A stretch of DNA of 38,340 nt from Gammaproteobacteria bacterium (GTDB lineage Bacteria > Pseudomonadota > Gammaproteobacteria > Natronospirales > REEB76), in assembly GCA_028864905.1 (NCBI GenBank), contig JAGWLP010000006.1, positions 1-38,340 of the forward strand, read 5' to 3'. The first letter of the stretch is position 1. The number at the start of each line of letters is the position of its first letter. A program made the translations under genes and the position numbers. Shown here in pieces: positions 9,317-19,850 of the stretch. The notes beneath the pieces are model-generated. The model did no database searches and was not told where the DNA came from. It saw only the letters and a program-made list of their open reading frames with translations.

Positions 9317-10525
9317 TCAGACTGCGGAGAACACCAGACTGGCATTGGTGCCACCGAAGCCGAAACTGTTCGACATCACGGTGGCCAGTTTTGCGACGCG
9401 ACTCTCACGCAGAATCGGAAAGCCCTCGGCACGCGGATCGAGAGTTTCGATGTTCGCCGAACCGGCCATGAAACCGTCGCGCAGCATCAATAGGCTGTAA
9501 ATCGCCTCATGCACACTGGCCGCGCCGAGCGAGTGACCGGTAAGCGCCTTGGTCGAAGACAGCGGCGGCACCTCCGCGCCGAACACCTCGCGAACCGCGT
9601 CGAGTTCGGCTATATCCCCCACCGGGGTGCCGGTACCGTGGGTGTTGAGGTAATCCACCGGACGCTCGGTATCGGCGAGCGCCATCTGCATGCAGCGCAC
9701 CGCGCCATCGCCGCTCGGCACCACCATGTCGGTGCCGTCGGACGTGGCGCCGTAGCCGACGAGTTCCGCCTGAATGTCCGCACCGCGCGCACGCGCATGA
9801 TCATAAGCCTCCAATACCAACATGCCGCCGCCCGCGGCGATGACGAAGCCATCGCGCTGGGCGTCATACGGACGCGAGGCCGCGGCCGGCCGGTCGTTGT
9901 AGCGAGTGGAGAGCGCACCCATGGCGTCGAACTGGGCGGTCATGCTCCAGTGCTCTTCCTCTCCGCCGCCGGCAAACATCAAATCCTGGGCGCCGCTGCG
10001 AATCAGATTGGCGGCCGCACCAATGCAGTGCGCCGAAGTCGCGCACGCCGCGGAAATCGAATAGCTCAGGCCGAGAATGCCGAACGCGGTGGCCAGCGTC
10101 GCGGATACGGTCGAACACATGGTGCGCGGCACCATGAACGGCCCGACCTTGCGCAGTCCCTTGGTGCGCAGCAGATCGGCAGTCTCGATCTGCCACTGCG
10201 ACGAGCCGCCGCCGGAACCGGCGATCACGCCCACGCGCGGATGGCGGATGTGCTCCATCGCCAGACCGGCATCGGCAATCGCCGCGCGCATCGCGACATA
10301 CGCGTAGGCCGCTGCATTCCCCATGAAGCGTTTCCACTTGCGTTCGATGGCCGCATCCAGATCGATGTCGGGAACCCCCGCCACCTGGCTGCGCAGGCCA
10401 CGTACGGCGTAATCGGGCATGGCGCGAATGCCGCTGCGCAACTCGCGCAGCGCACGCGAGACGGTGTCGGCTGCGTTGCCCAGGCAGGAAACGATGCCCA
10501 TGCCGGTCACCACCACGCGGTTCAT
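9317..10525 (-). CDS. fabB: 3-oxoacyl-ACP synthase I (beta-ketoacyl-ACP synthase)
   Basis: [16 protein letters not shown]..., [20 protein letters not shown] catalytic Cys, [23 protein letters not shown]. Starts 1 nt after the fabA stop. Confidence 0.96.
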   Translation of the reverse strand: MNRVVVTGMGIVSCLGNAADTVSRALRELRSGIRAMPDYAVRGLRSQVAGVPDIDLDAAIERKWKRFMGNAAAYAYVAMRAAIADAGLAMEHIRHPRVGVIAGSGGGSSQWQIETADLLRTKGLRKVGPFMVPRTMCSTVSATLATAFGILGLSYSISAACATSAHCIGAAANLIRSGAQDLMFAGGGEEEHWSMTAQFDAMGALSTRYNDRPAAASRPYDAQRDGFVIAAGGGMLVLEAYDHARARGADIQAELVGYGATSDGTDMVVPSGDGAVRCMQMALADTERPVDYLNTHGTGTPVGDIAELDAVREVFGAEVPPLSSTKALTGHSLGAASVHEAIYSLLMLRDGFMAGSANIETLDPRAEGFPILRESRVAKLATVMSNSFGFGGTNASLVFSAV

Positions 10526-10526
10526 T

Positions 10527-11117
10527 TCACAGGCCCTCGACAGACTGGAACAAGCCCACGCGCATGTCCTTGGCAACGTAGATCAGGCGATCGTCAACCG
10601 AGGTGTTGCCGTCCGCGATCACCATGGGCAATTTCCCGCGCATCACCCGCCGCACGTCAATCTGGTAGCGCACGAGCTTGGCACTGGGTAGCACCTGTCC
10701 GGTGAACTTGACCTCGCCTACGCCGAGCGCGCGGCCGCGGCCGGGTTCACCCAGCCATGGGAGATAGAACCCACTGAGCTGCCACATGGCATCCAGGCCG
10801 AGACAGCCCGGCATCACCGGGTCACCGGCAAAATGGCACTCGAAAAACCACAGGTCCGGATGAATGTCCAGTTCCGCCCGGATCTCGCCTTTGTTGTAGG
10901 CACCACCGGTACTGGCGATGTGTGTGATCCTGTCAAACATCAGCAGCGGTGGCGCCGGCAGGCGCGCATTGCCCGCGCCGAAAAGCTCGCCGCGTCCGCA
11001 CGCCAATAATTGCTCGCGGCTGAACGCATGCAGCCGGGATTTACCGCTCTGTGCGAGGGAATTGGATGGAGCAAGGTCCGGCGGATTGGGCTTCCGCTCG
11101 ATCGTCGGCATCTGCAT
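10527..11117 (-). CDS. fabA: 3-hydroxydecanoyl-ACP dehydratase/isomerase
   Basis: [43 protein letters not shown]. Trimmed to the ATG at 11117 (MQMPTIERK...); the track start at 11213 gives an atypical N-terminal extension. Confidence 0.93.
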   Translation of the reverse strand: MQMPTIERKPNPPDLAPSNSLAQSGKSRLHAFSREQLLACGRGELFGAGNARLPAPPLLMFDRITHIASTGGAYNKGEIRAELDIHPDLWFFECHFAGDPVMPGCLGLDAMWQLSGFYLPWLGEPGRGRALGVGEVKFTGQVLPSAKLVRYQIDVRRVMRGKLPMVIADGNTSVDDRLIYVAKDMRVGLFQSVEGL

Positions 11118-11352
11118 TAGGCTCGCCTGCGTAATGTGAGGTTGGCCACGCGGCACCGGGTTTACACGCGCTTTGCCGGTCAGCCGCCGGAGGCCGGGCA
11201 CATCCATGGCCATGGATACATCATGCGCGAAGGAGCCGGGCGTGTCGAGTCACCGGACAGTTCCGCTGCCGGCGCCCTGTCGAGTGCGGGCCTTCTCCGA
11301 GCGCAACAGCTGTAGCGTGCGTGTGCACTCTTTCTGCCGTGACACTGCATGC

Positions 11353-12611
<1,259 letters not shown>

Positions 12612-12635
12612 ATCAGTACCAAAATTTCCAACAGT

Positions 12636-12667
12636 GACAAAAAACCCCGGGCCAGCCGGGGTTTCTG
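12636..12667 (-). terminator. Rho-independent terminator downstream of rpmA
   Basis: Minus-strand AGAAACCCCGGCTGGCCCGGGGTTTTTTGTCA: GC-rich stem followed by a T-tract. Confidence 0.9.
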
Positions 12668-12690
12668 CGTCGCTGGGCAATGCGCGAAGC

Positions 12691-12948
12691 TCAATCCGCC
12701 ACCACGCTCACGACGCGCTGTTGCGGCCTGCCCTTGAGTGAGAATTTCACCTTGCCATTGGCTTTGGCAAACAGCGTGTGGTCACGCCCCATGCCCACGT
12801 TCGCGCCCGCGTGGAACTGCGTGCCGCGCTGGCGCACGATGATGCTGCCGGCGTTCACCGCCTGGCCGCCATAGAGCTTGAGGCCGAGGCGTTTCGACTC
12901 GGAATCGCGGCCGTTACGGGTGCTGCCGCCAGCTTTCTTGTGTGCCAT
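12691..12948 (-). CDS. rpmA: 50S ribosomal protein L27
   Basis: [61 protein letters not shown]. Confidence 0.98.
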   Translation of the reverse strand: MAHKKAGGSTRNGRDSESKRLGLKLYGGQAVNAGSIIVRQRGTQFHAGANVGMGRDHTLFAKANGKVKFSLKGRPQQRVVSVVAD

Positions 12949-12966
12949 GTGTATGTGCCTCGATGC

Positions 12967-13284
12967 TCAACCGGCGTGGATGCCGGTGATCTGGACTTCG
13001 GTGTAGTGCTGCCGGTGGCCGGCGCGGCGCCGGTAATTCTTGCGGCGGCGCATCTTGAAAATGAATATCTTGTCGCCGCGTCCCAGGGATTTGACGGTCC
13101 CGGTAACCTTGCCGCCGGCCACGAACGGCGTGCCCAGTAGCGGCGCCTGCTGGTCGCGCCCGACCATGAGCACGCGGTCGAAAGTCACCGCAGCGCCGGT
13201 GTCGGCCGCGAGCTGCTCGCAACGAATCAGATCGCCCTCGCTCACCCGGTATTGCTTGCCGCCGGTCTCGATTACCGCGTACAT
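12967..13284 (-). CDS. rplU: 50S ribosomal protein L21
   Basis: MYAVIETGGKQYRVSEGDLIRCEQL...HRQHYTEVQITGI; start trimmed to 13284. Confidence 0.97.
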   Translation of the reverse strand: MYAVIETGGKQYRVSEGDLIRCEQLAADTGAAVTFDRVLMVGRDQQAPLLGTPFVAGGKVTGTVKSLGRGDKIFIFKMRRRKNYRRRAGHRQHYTEVQITGIHAG

Positions 13285-13436
13285 GGGAACTCCAAAGGAC
13301 AAAATGCCGTCAAAGGGCGCGAATTTTACGGCCTTGGGCGATGGCGGTCAAACCTGGCGTGCGCGCCTTGACACCCCCCCATGGCACCCCTAGCATCGCC
13401 TTCACGTGCCAATTCGGCCGTAATCCGACGCCGCTC

Positions 13437-14447
13437 ATGGTTCTAGCCCCCGATTCAGTCACCTCCGCCGGTCAGGCGCCGGAATTGGCTGCGCTGCGCG
13501 CCATGGTGGACGCGGATTTCCACGCTACCGACAGCCTGATCCGCAAGGCGCTGCACTCGGACGTGGTGCTCATCAGTCAGCTCGGCGAATATATCATCAA
13601 CGGCGGCGGCAAGCGTCTGCGGCCGCTGCTGGTGCTGCTCGCCGCGCGCGCCTGCGAAGTCGCCGACCAGCGCCACGTGCAGCTCGCCGCCATCATCGAA
13701 TTCATCCACACCGCCACGCTGCTGCACGACGACGTGGTGGATGCCTCCGGGCTACGACGCGGGCGCGAGACCGCCAACGCCATCTGGGGCAACGAGGCCA
13801 GTGTGCTGGTGGGGGATTTCCTGTACTCGCGCGCCTTCCAGATGATGGTGGCGCTCGATGACATGCGCGTGATGCGCATCCTCGCCGATGCCACCAACCT
13901 GATCGCCGAAGGCGAAGTCATGCAGTTGCTCAACTGCCACGATCCCGAAACCACCGAGGCGCGCTACCTGCAGGTGATCTGCCGCAAGACCGCGACGCTG
14001 TTCCAGGCCGGCGCGCATCTGGCCGCGATCATCGCGGGACAACCGGAGGCGCAGGCCGCGGCCCTCGGCCGCTACGGCTTGCACCTCGGCAGCGCCTTCC
14101 AGTTGATTGATGACGCATTGGATTACAGCGCGAGCGTCGCCGAGATGGGCAAGAACAGCGGCGATGATCTCGCCGAAGGCAAGCCCACGCTGCCGCTGAT
14201 TTACGCCATGCAACACGGCACACCGGCGGAACGCGAACGGATCAGCGTGGCCATCGAATCCGGCGAACACACGGACATGGGCGGCATCCTGGCGATCCTC
14301 AGGCGCACCTCCGCACTTGAATACACCCTGAGCCGCGCACGACAGGAGCGCGAGCATGCAATCGCGGCGCTGGAGCAGGTGCCTGAATCCGTGTACAAAA
14401 CCGCGCTGGTGGAGCTGGCGGATTTTTCGGTGGAACGGCGTACTTGA
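13437..14447 (+). CDS. ispB: Polyprenyl (octaprenyl) diphosphate synthase
   Basis: GGGKRLRPLLVLLAARA, IEFIHTATLLHDDVVD, GDFLYSRAFQMM, FQLIDDALDY; divergent from rplU-rpmA as in E. coli. Confidence 0.95.
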   Translation: MVLAPDSVTSAGQAPELAALRAMVDADFHATDSLIRKALHSDVVLISQLGEYIINGGGKRLRPLLVLLAARACEVADQRHVQLAAIIEFIHTATLLHDDVVDASGLRRGRETANAIWGNEASVLVGDFLYSRAFQMMVALDDMRVMRILADATNLIAEGEVMQLLNCHDPETTEARYLQVICRKTATLFQAGAHLAAIIAGQPEAQAAALGRYGLHLGSAFQLIDDALDYSASVAEMGKNSGDDLAEGKPTLPLIYAMQHGTPAERERISVAIESGEHTDMGGILAILRRTSALEYTLSRARQEREHAIAALEQVPESVYKTALVELADFSVERRT

Positions 14448-14487
14448 ACAGTCTCGCCGGCTGGACGCGTACCAGAACCCGCTGGCG

Positions 14488-17400
14488 TTAGTGCTGCGGC
14501 ACAAGCACACCGGCGCGCAACAGGCTGGTGCAGCGCTCCGCCGACACCGGCCGACTGTAATAGTTTCCCTGCGCCAGGTTGCAGCCGATGGAGCGCAGGT
14601 TTTCCACCTGCTGCGATTCCTCCACGCCCTCCGCCACCACCGTCAGCCCCAGCGTGCGACTCATGGCCACCAGCGCCGCAACGATGGCTTTGTGCTTGGC
14701 ATCCACCGACATACCCACCACAAAACTCCGATCAATCTTGAGAATGGTAATGGGCAAACGGCTCAAATAACTCAGCGATGAGTAGCCGGTGCCGAAATCA
14801 TCCAGCGAGAAACTGATTCCCAAGGCCTTGAGTTTCTCCATCTGCTCGCCCACCACCAGGTTGTCGGTCATGATCGCGGTTTCAGTCAATTCCAGATGCA
14901 GCCAGTGCGAATCCAAGCCGGTGCGCTGGAGCACATCGTTCACCATCTCCACCAGATCACCGTGCAAGAACTGGCGCGCGGAAACATTCACACTGATGGG
15001 CAAGGGCACGATCCCGAGCTTTTTCCACACCATGCCTTGCCGGCAGGCGGCTTCCAATGCCCAGCGCCCCAGCGCAATGATGTCGCCGCTTTGTTCGGCG
15101 ATGGGAATGAACTTCGCGGGTGGTATCAGGCTGCCGTCATCGGTACGCCAGCGCAGCAGCGCCTCGACTCCGGTAATACGGCCGGAATCGAGCTGTACCT
15201 GTGGCTGGTATTCAAGAAAAAATTCCCGCTCAATGCTGGCGCTGCGCAGATGGCTGCGCAGCTTCAACAGTTCCTCGACCAAGGTCTTCATGGCCGCACT
15301 GTAGAAGCGCAACTCGCCGCCAGCGTTACTCTTGGCATCCAGCAAAGCGCTATCGGCATTGCGCAGCAGCTCCTCGGCTTCTTCCCCGTGGTCCGGCGCC
15401 ATGGCTACACCCACGCTCAAGCGCAGATCCACGCGGTTACCGCTGATATTCAGCGGTGCCTCCAGAGCGCGCTTGAGGTCTGCGACGGTCTTCTGCAGGC
15501 TCTCGTGGTCAAACTCCCCACACAGGACTACGCCAAATTCATCGGCGCTCAGGCGCGCCACCCCGTCGCGCGTGCCACATTGCGCCGCGAGACGCGTGCC
15601 AAATTCGCGCAACACGGCATCCCCCACGGCATGCCCAAGGACATCGTTGATCATCTTGAAACTGTCAATGTTCAACAGCACCACCGCGACTCGCAGGTTG
15701 CCGTTGCGGCGGGCGAGTTGCTCGCGCAGGTGCTCATGCAGCAGGGTGCGGTTGCCAAGTTTGGTGAGCGCGTCGTAAAACGCCAGATAACGAAGGCGCT
15801 GTTCGCTTTGCACACGTTCGGTGATGTCGGTGGTAACCAGCGTGGTGCCGTTGATACTGCCGGTATCATCGCGGCTCACCACGGCATCAATCTGCACATC
15901 CAGCAACTGACCGCTCACGGTCTGACATTGAGTCATGAAGCTCTGGGTCAATACCTCGCCGGTGATCATGAGCTTGAGGCGCCTCTCGCATTCGGCCCGC
16001 TGCACCGCATTACTGACATGTTCGAAAAGGGATTTGCCTATGAGGTCGCCGCGCGCGTAGCCCAACATGATATGGATCGCCTGGTTGGCATAGCGGATCA
16101 CGCCGTCACTGGACAGCTCGGCGATGCCATGCGGCACAGATTCCATCAGGCGCCGGTAGCGGCGTTCACTGCGCCGCAACACGGCTTCCTGCTGTTTCTG
16201 GCTGGTAATGTCCTGAAAAACGCCGAACACCGCCTCCCCGGCCTCGGCTGTAGCCGGGCTGTATTTGGCGATGATGCGCACGTTACGCACTTCGCCATCC
16301 GATCGCAGGATGCGGGCCTCCACTTCCACGCCCTGATGATTCACGGCCACGCCGCTTATGGCGCCGCCCACCATCTCGCAATCCTCCGCCAGGAAAGTCT
16401 GCAGCGTGCCGCGGAAATCCAACGGTGCGCTCTCCGGTGTCATGCCGCGGATACGGTAGTTCTCCTGTGAGCGCCACATCCTGTCCGCTTGGATGTCCCA
16501 GCGCCAGTGCCCGAGTTGGGCGAGACGCTCGGCTTCGTCAAGCATCCGGGCATTTTCTTCCAGGGCTGCCGTGATGCGCCTGCGCTCGCTGATGTCGGCA
16601 AGAATTGCTACGTAAAAACGCAACCCACCCTGTTCGTCAAATACCGGGCTGACGGACAGCGAAATCCAGTATCGTCCGCCAACATTGCGCCGGCTCACGG
16701 TTTCCAGCGATAACGCTTCCTGTTTTCGGAACGCGTTGCGGATCTGTTCACGCACCTCCGGCGTGATGCCAGCCCGTTCTGCAAATACGCGCCAATCGCC
16801 GTTGTGGACTTCCTGGTATGAAAATCCGGTGACGTGCTCAAAAGCCGGGTTCACATAAACCACCGGATAGTGATCTTGTTGCGAAGCGACATCAATTACC
16901 AGCACGCCGTTGACAGATTGGCGGGTGGCGGCGGCCAGCATGGCGTGTTCCGACACCAGTTTTTCCAGCTGCTGTTCACGCAGCTTGAGCGCGGTGATAT
17001 CCGTATAGAGGTTGATGCAACCGCCGTCGTGGCTGCGACGCTCCTTGATCAGCACCCAACGGCCATCATCCAGCCGCTGCTCCTGGTTGCCGGAAGCCCG
17101 GTGGTGAGCAGCCAGGCGCTCGCGCAACCATGCGGAATCGCCTGATCCCGTTTGCGCGTTGGTCCCGCCCTCGATGCCGACGCTCAGCAGCTCCTCGAAT
17201 TTCCGTCCTGGGGTCAGAAATTCCGCCAGTTGCGGATACATGCGCTTGATCTGTTCATTGCACAAGATCAGCCGGTCCTCAGAATCAAACAGGACGAAGC
17301 CGTCTTCCATGGACTGCAGCGCATCGCTCAATGCAGCTTCTGCGCGCTGACGCGCGCGCAGCTCATTGGACCGGGCCAGAGCGACATGCACGGCACGCCG

Positions 17401-17778
17401 CAGGCGCGGCATATGACGTGGATTCTTGACCACATAATCCGTCAGGCCCAGGCGCATGGCCTCAACGGCAACGTCTTCCGTACCCGTGCCGGTGAACATG
17501 ATCACCGGCAGGTTCGGATGCCGGGCCCCGACCTGCTTCAGGATTTCCAGGCCCGTGGTCCAGCGCAGCTGAAAATCCGTAATCACCAGATCAAAATCCC
17601 CGCTCTCGAGGGCACGCTCGAATGCTGTCTGATCCGAAATTTCAGTGGCCGCCACCACCGCAGCCTCTTTGCGCAACTCGCGTATCACCAGTGCGCGGTC
17701 GTCCGGGTTATCGTCCGCCAACAGCACTTTCAGCCTGGCGCCCGGCTTGGCACTGGAATTTGTGGATTTGACGCTCAT
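14488..17778 (-). CDS. Response regulator receiver + multiple PAS + degenerate GGDEF + EAL protein (probable c-di-GMP phosphodiesterase)
   Basis: REC: VLLADDNPDDRALVIREL...LVITDFQLRWTTGLEIL...PVIMFTGTG. PAS/PAC repeats. GGDEF site reads ARLSADEFGVVL. EAL: EYQPQVQLDSGRITGVEALLRWR, ELTETAIM, LDDFGTGYSSLSYLSRLPITILKIDRSFV. Start set to MSVKSTNSS at 17778. Confidence 0.93.
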   Translation of the reverse strand: MSVKSTNSSAKPGARLKVLLADDNPDDRALVIRELRKEAAVVAATEISDQTAFERALESGDFDLVITDFQLRWTTGLEILKQVGARHPNLPVIMFTGTGTEDVAVEAMRLGLTDYVVKNPRHMPRLRRAVHVALARSNELRARQRAEAALSDALQSMEDGFVLFDSEDRLILCNEQIKRMYPQLAEFLTPGRKFEELLSVGIEGGTNAQTGSGDSAWLRERLAAHHRASGNQEQRLDDGRWVLIKERRSHDGGCINLYTDITALKLREQQLEKLVSEHAMLAAATRQSVNGVLVIDVASQQDHYPVVYVNPAFEHVTGFSYQEVHNGDWRVFAERAGITPEVREQIRNAFRKQEALSLETVSRRNVGGRYWISLSVSPVFDEQGGLRFYVAILADISERRRITAALEENARMLDEAERLAQLGHWRWDIQADRMWRSQENYRIRGMTPESAPLDFRGTLQTFLAEDCEMVGGAISGVAVNHQGVEVEARILRSDGEVRNVRIIAKYSPATAEAGEAVFGVFQDITSQKQQEAVLRRSERRYRRLMESVPHGIAELSSDGVIRYANQAIHIMLGYARGDLIGKSLFEHVSNAVQRAECERRLKLMITGEVLTQSFMTQCQTVSGQLLDVQIDAVVSRDDTGSINGTTLVTTDITERVQSEQRLRYLAFYDALTKLGNRTLLHEHLREQLARRNGNLRVAVVLLNIDSFKMINDVLGHAVGDAVLREFGTRLAAQCGTRDGVARLSADEFGVVLCGEFDHESLQKTVADLKRALEAPLNISGNRVDLRLSVGVAMAPDHGEEAEELLRNADSALLDAKSNAGGELRFYSAAMKTLVEELLKLRSHLRSASIEREFFLEYQPQVQLDSGRITGVEALLRWRTDDGSLIPPAKFIPIAEQSGDIIALGRWALEAACRQGMVWKKLGIVPLPISVNVSARQFLHGDLVEMVNDVLQRTGLDSHWLHLELTETAIMTDNLVVGEQMEKLKALGISFSLDDFGTGYSSLSYLSRLPITILKIDRSFVVGMSVDAKHKAIVAALVAMSRTLGLTVVAEGVEESQQVENLRSIGCNLAQGNYYSRPVSAERCTSLLRAGVLVPQH

Positions 17779-18030
17779 ATGAATATCGTCCGTGAAGTTC
17801 CTGCCTAGCCTCAAACGATGTCCGGATGCCCGCTCAGCATCGGATCACGTCGTTCTGATCATCTTCCGCCAGCAGGACGGGGGTCTGGTTGTGGTCAATC
17901 ACGCTCAAATTCCTTCAGGGTTGACGTGGATAGTGTGACGGTCCCATGGAGGCACAACGGGGAAACCCATTGCTGTGGGCCCACCACAGTATCCGGGTCA
18001 GCTTTTTTCTCCGGGCAAGCCGGGGGGCAA

Positions 18031-18059
18031 TTGCCGGACCCCTGACCTTGCTTTATAGT
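18031..18059 (+). promoter_or_regulatory. tRNA-Pro promoter (-35 TTGCCG, 17-bp spacer, -10 TATAGT)
   Basis: TTGCCG at 18031-18036, TATAGT at 18054-18059, followed by a GC-rich discriminator and the tRNA at 18071. Confidence 0.6.
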
Positions 18060-18070
18060 ACGCGGCCTCG

Positions 18071-18147
18071 CGGGGTGTAGCTCAGCCTGGTAGAGCACTT
18101 GGTTCGGGACCAAGGGGCCGCAGGTTCAAATCCTGTCACCCCGACCA
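18071..18147 (+). tRNA. tRNA-Pro (anticodon CGG), CCA encoded
   Basis: CGGGGTG...CACCCCG acceptor stem, CTTGG-TTCGGGA-CCAAG anticodon arm, GGTTCAAATCC T-loop, ACCA end. Confidence 0.97.
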
Positions 18148-18420
18148 ACCGCTGCCGCTTCTCGCTCACTGAATCATCCCTGATGAGTTATCCGGCCGGT
18201 ACATCCCTGTACCGGCGTTCGGGCCAACCGGAATGCCACCGGCATTCCGGAAAATCCACGGCCCTCACCCTGTCACCCCGACCAGTCGACTGAGCATCAC
18301 GCTCACAGAACCATCCCTGGTAACCCACCGGCCTTGCCATCCATGGCAAGGCGCACGGCGTGATTGAACAGCCACTGGCTGTTCAATGAAATCACCCGCC
18401 GCGCCCTGTCACCCCGACCA
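18132..18420 (+). repeat. tRNA-Pro 3'-end tandem repeat array (136-137-bp period; two complete units and the start of a third)
   Basis: CCTGTCACCCCGACCA occurs exactly at 18132-18147 (within the tRNA), 18269-18284 and 18405-18420. The two complete spacers carry three collinear hairpins: 18173-18184/18310-18321, 18195-18216/18331-18352 and 18228-18250/18363-18387. Confidence 0.93.
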
Positions 18421-18439
18421 GTCCGTTGGGTACCGCGCT

Positions 18440-19171
18440 TTACGCAGCGGCGGCGCGCGCCATGCCCCAGCCGGTGATCGCGTAGCGGCCCTGTGATGCA
18501 AACGGGCTCACATAGCTGACGTGATGCCACATCGGCACCTCGAACAGCGTCAGGGAATTGAACGTCGGCATGAACGTGGCGATCACATGCTCATGCCCGT
18601 CGGTAAACTGCAGCAATCCGCCCCAATCCGCACGCCAGCCTTTAGTGAGGTTCAACACGTAGGCCACACGCCGGTTTTCCTTGTCGATGATGTCGTTGTG
18701 TGAGGTCAGAAAGTGGCCGGGCAGATAGCGCGTCGCCTGGGCCATGGCCATATGGATGTCCGCGATGCCCGTGACCCCGCGCATCAACCCCAGAAACGCA
18801 TCGGAATTGATGAACTCCAGCACATGATGCAGGACCAGCCCCGGATCGCGGTGCTGCTTGTAGGCCTCCACCATCTTGTAGCTGTTGTAGATGAACCGGA
18901 ACTGGCGTTCCCCGATGGCGCGTGCCTGCGCCTTGTTTACCAGGGCCAGCCAATCCTGCTGGCGGAATCCGGCAATCTCCTGTGCGCCGAGGAAATTAGG
19001 TCGCTCGCCATCGGTAAACGCGATGCCCCACGGCACCTCATGGGCAAGACATGCGTACAGGCGTTCCGCCGCTTCCGGGAGCAATACGTCATGTATCTGC
19101 ACACGGCGCGACCCTGCAAAATTCTTTGCCCAATGTCCCACATCCAGTCTGGGATTCAGCATCGCCCGCAC
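18440..19171 (-). CDS. 2-oxoglutarate/Fe(II)-dependent oxygenase (prolyl 4-hydroxylase-like)
   Basis: HND...D (HNDIIDKENRRVAYVLNLTKGWRADWGGLLQF), distal His in WHHVSYVSP and Arg in GRYAITGW form the 2OG-oxygenase HxD...H...R pattern. Confidence 0.85.
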   Translation of the reverse strand: MRAMLNPRLDVGHWAKNFAGSRRVQIHDVLLPEAAERLYACLAHEVPWGIAFTDGERPNFLGAQEIAGFRQQDWLALVNKAQARAIGERQFRFIYNSYKMVEAYKQHRDPGLVLHHVLEFINSDAFLGLMRGVTGIADIHMAMAQATRYLPGHFLTSHNDIIDKENRRVAYVLNLTKGWRADWGGLLQFTDGHEHVIATFMPTFNSLTLFEVPMWHHVSYVSPFASQGRYAITGWGMARAAAA

Positions 19172-19317
19172 CCGAGTCTGCGCCGGTATCCAGATGATAA
19201 CTGATGGGAATCGTCACGCTACCGCAGTATTGCCGATTGGCCGTGGGTAAGGCATGCCAGCCGGTCGGCATTGAATTCCAACATGGCCGGCAAGCCTTGC
19301 ACTCCCCCATTGGGGTT

Positions 19318-19743
19318 TTAGCGCGTCAATTCCGTCAACAGACGCGAAATTTCCCCGCCGATACGCCGCAATTCGATGCGATGACCTTGCGTCAACCTGT
19401 CGAGCATGGCTGCACCCCGAGCGGTCAACACCACATGCACCTGGCGGTGATCCACCTGCGAGTTCCGGCGCTTCACCAAACGCTGGCGCGCGAGACGGTT
19501 CACCAAGCCCACGGCGCTGTTGTGGTGTACGTGCAGGCGCGCCGCCAACTGGCTGATGGTGGGCGGCGTTCCGCCCGGAAACCCCCGGACTGCCAACAGC
19601 ACCTGATGTTGCTGCGGGGTCAGGCCCAGGCTGCGGGCGATTTCCTCACTGGTGCGCAGGAATTTGCGCAACGCCGAGCGGAAATCCGCCAACGTGGCGA
19701 AATCGGCATCGCTGACCCTGCGCGGGTCCGGGCTCTCGTGCAT
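19318..19743 (-). CDS. MarR family transcriptional regulator
   Basis: LGLTPQQHQVLLAVRGFPGGTPPTISQLAARLHVHHNSAVGLVNRLARQRLVKRRNSQVDHRQVHVVLTARG. Confidence 0.93.
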   Translation of the reverse strand: MHESPDPRRVSDADFATLADFRSALRKFLRTSEEIARSLGLTPQQHQVLLAVRGFPGGTPPTISQLAARLHVHHNSAVGLVNRLARQRLVKRRNSQVDHRQVHVVLTARGAAMLDRLTQGHRIELRRIGGEISRLLTELTR

Positions 19744-19777
19744 GCGGATATCGGTACAGCAATAAATGTCGTTGTTT

Positions 19778-19796
19778 TATATCGTAATACGATATA
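19778..19796. promoter_or_regulatory. Perfect 9-1-9 palindrome, candidate MarR operator
   Basis: TATATCGTA-A-TACGATATA in the intergenic region between the divergent marR and ClC genes. Confidence 0.7.
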
Positions 19797-19850
19797 TCAT
19801 ACCGCGCCTTTTGGCACCCCCGCAATTCATTTTTACGACTCGGAGTCAGC

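Noticed and set aside
14896-16470. 524-aa plus-strand ORF
   Set aside because: Antisense to the REC-PAS-GGDEF-EAL gene, whose domain motifs are clear.
18132-18420. CRISPR array
   Set aside because: Repeats are only 16 nt, match the tRNA 3' end, spacers are ~120 nt and structurally homologous, and no cas genes are present.
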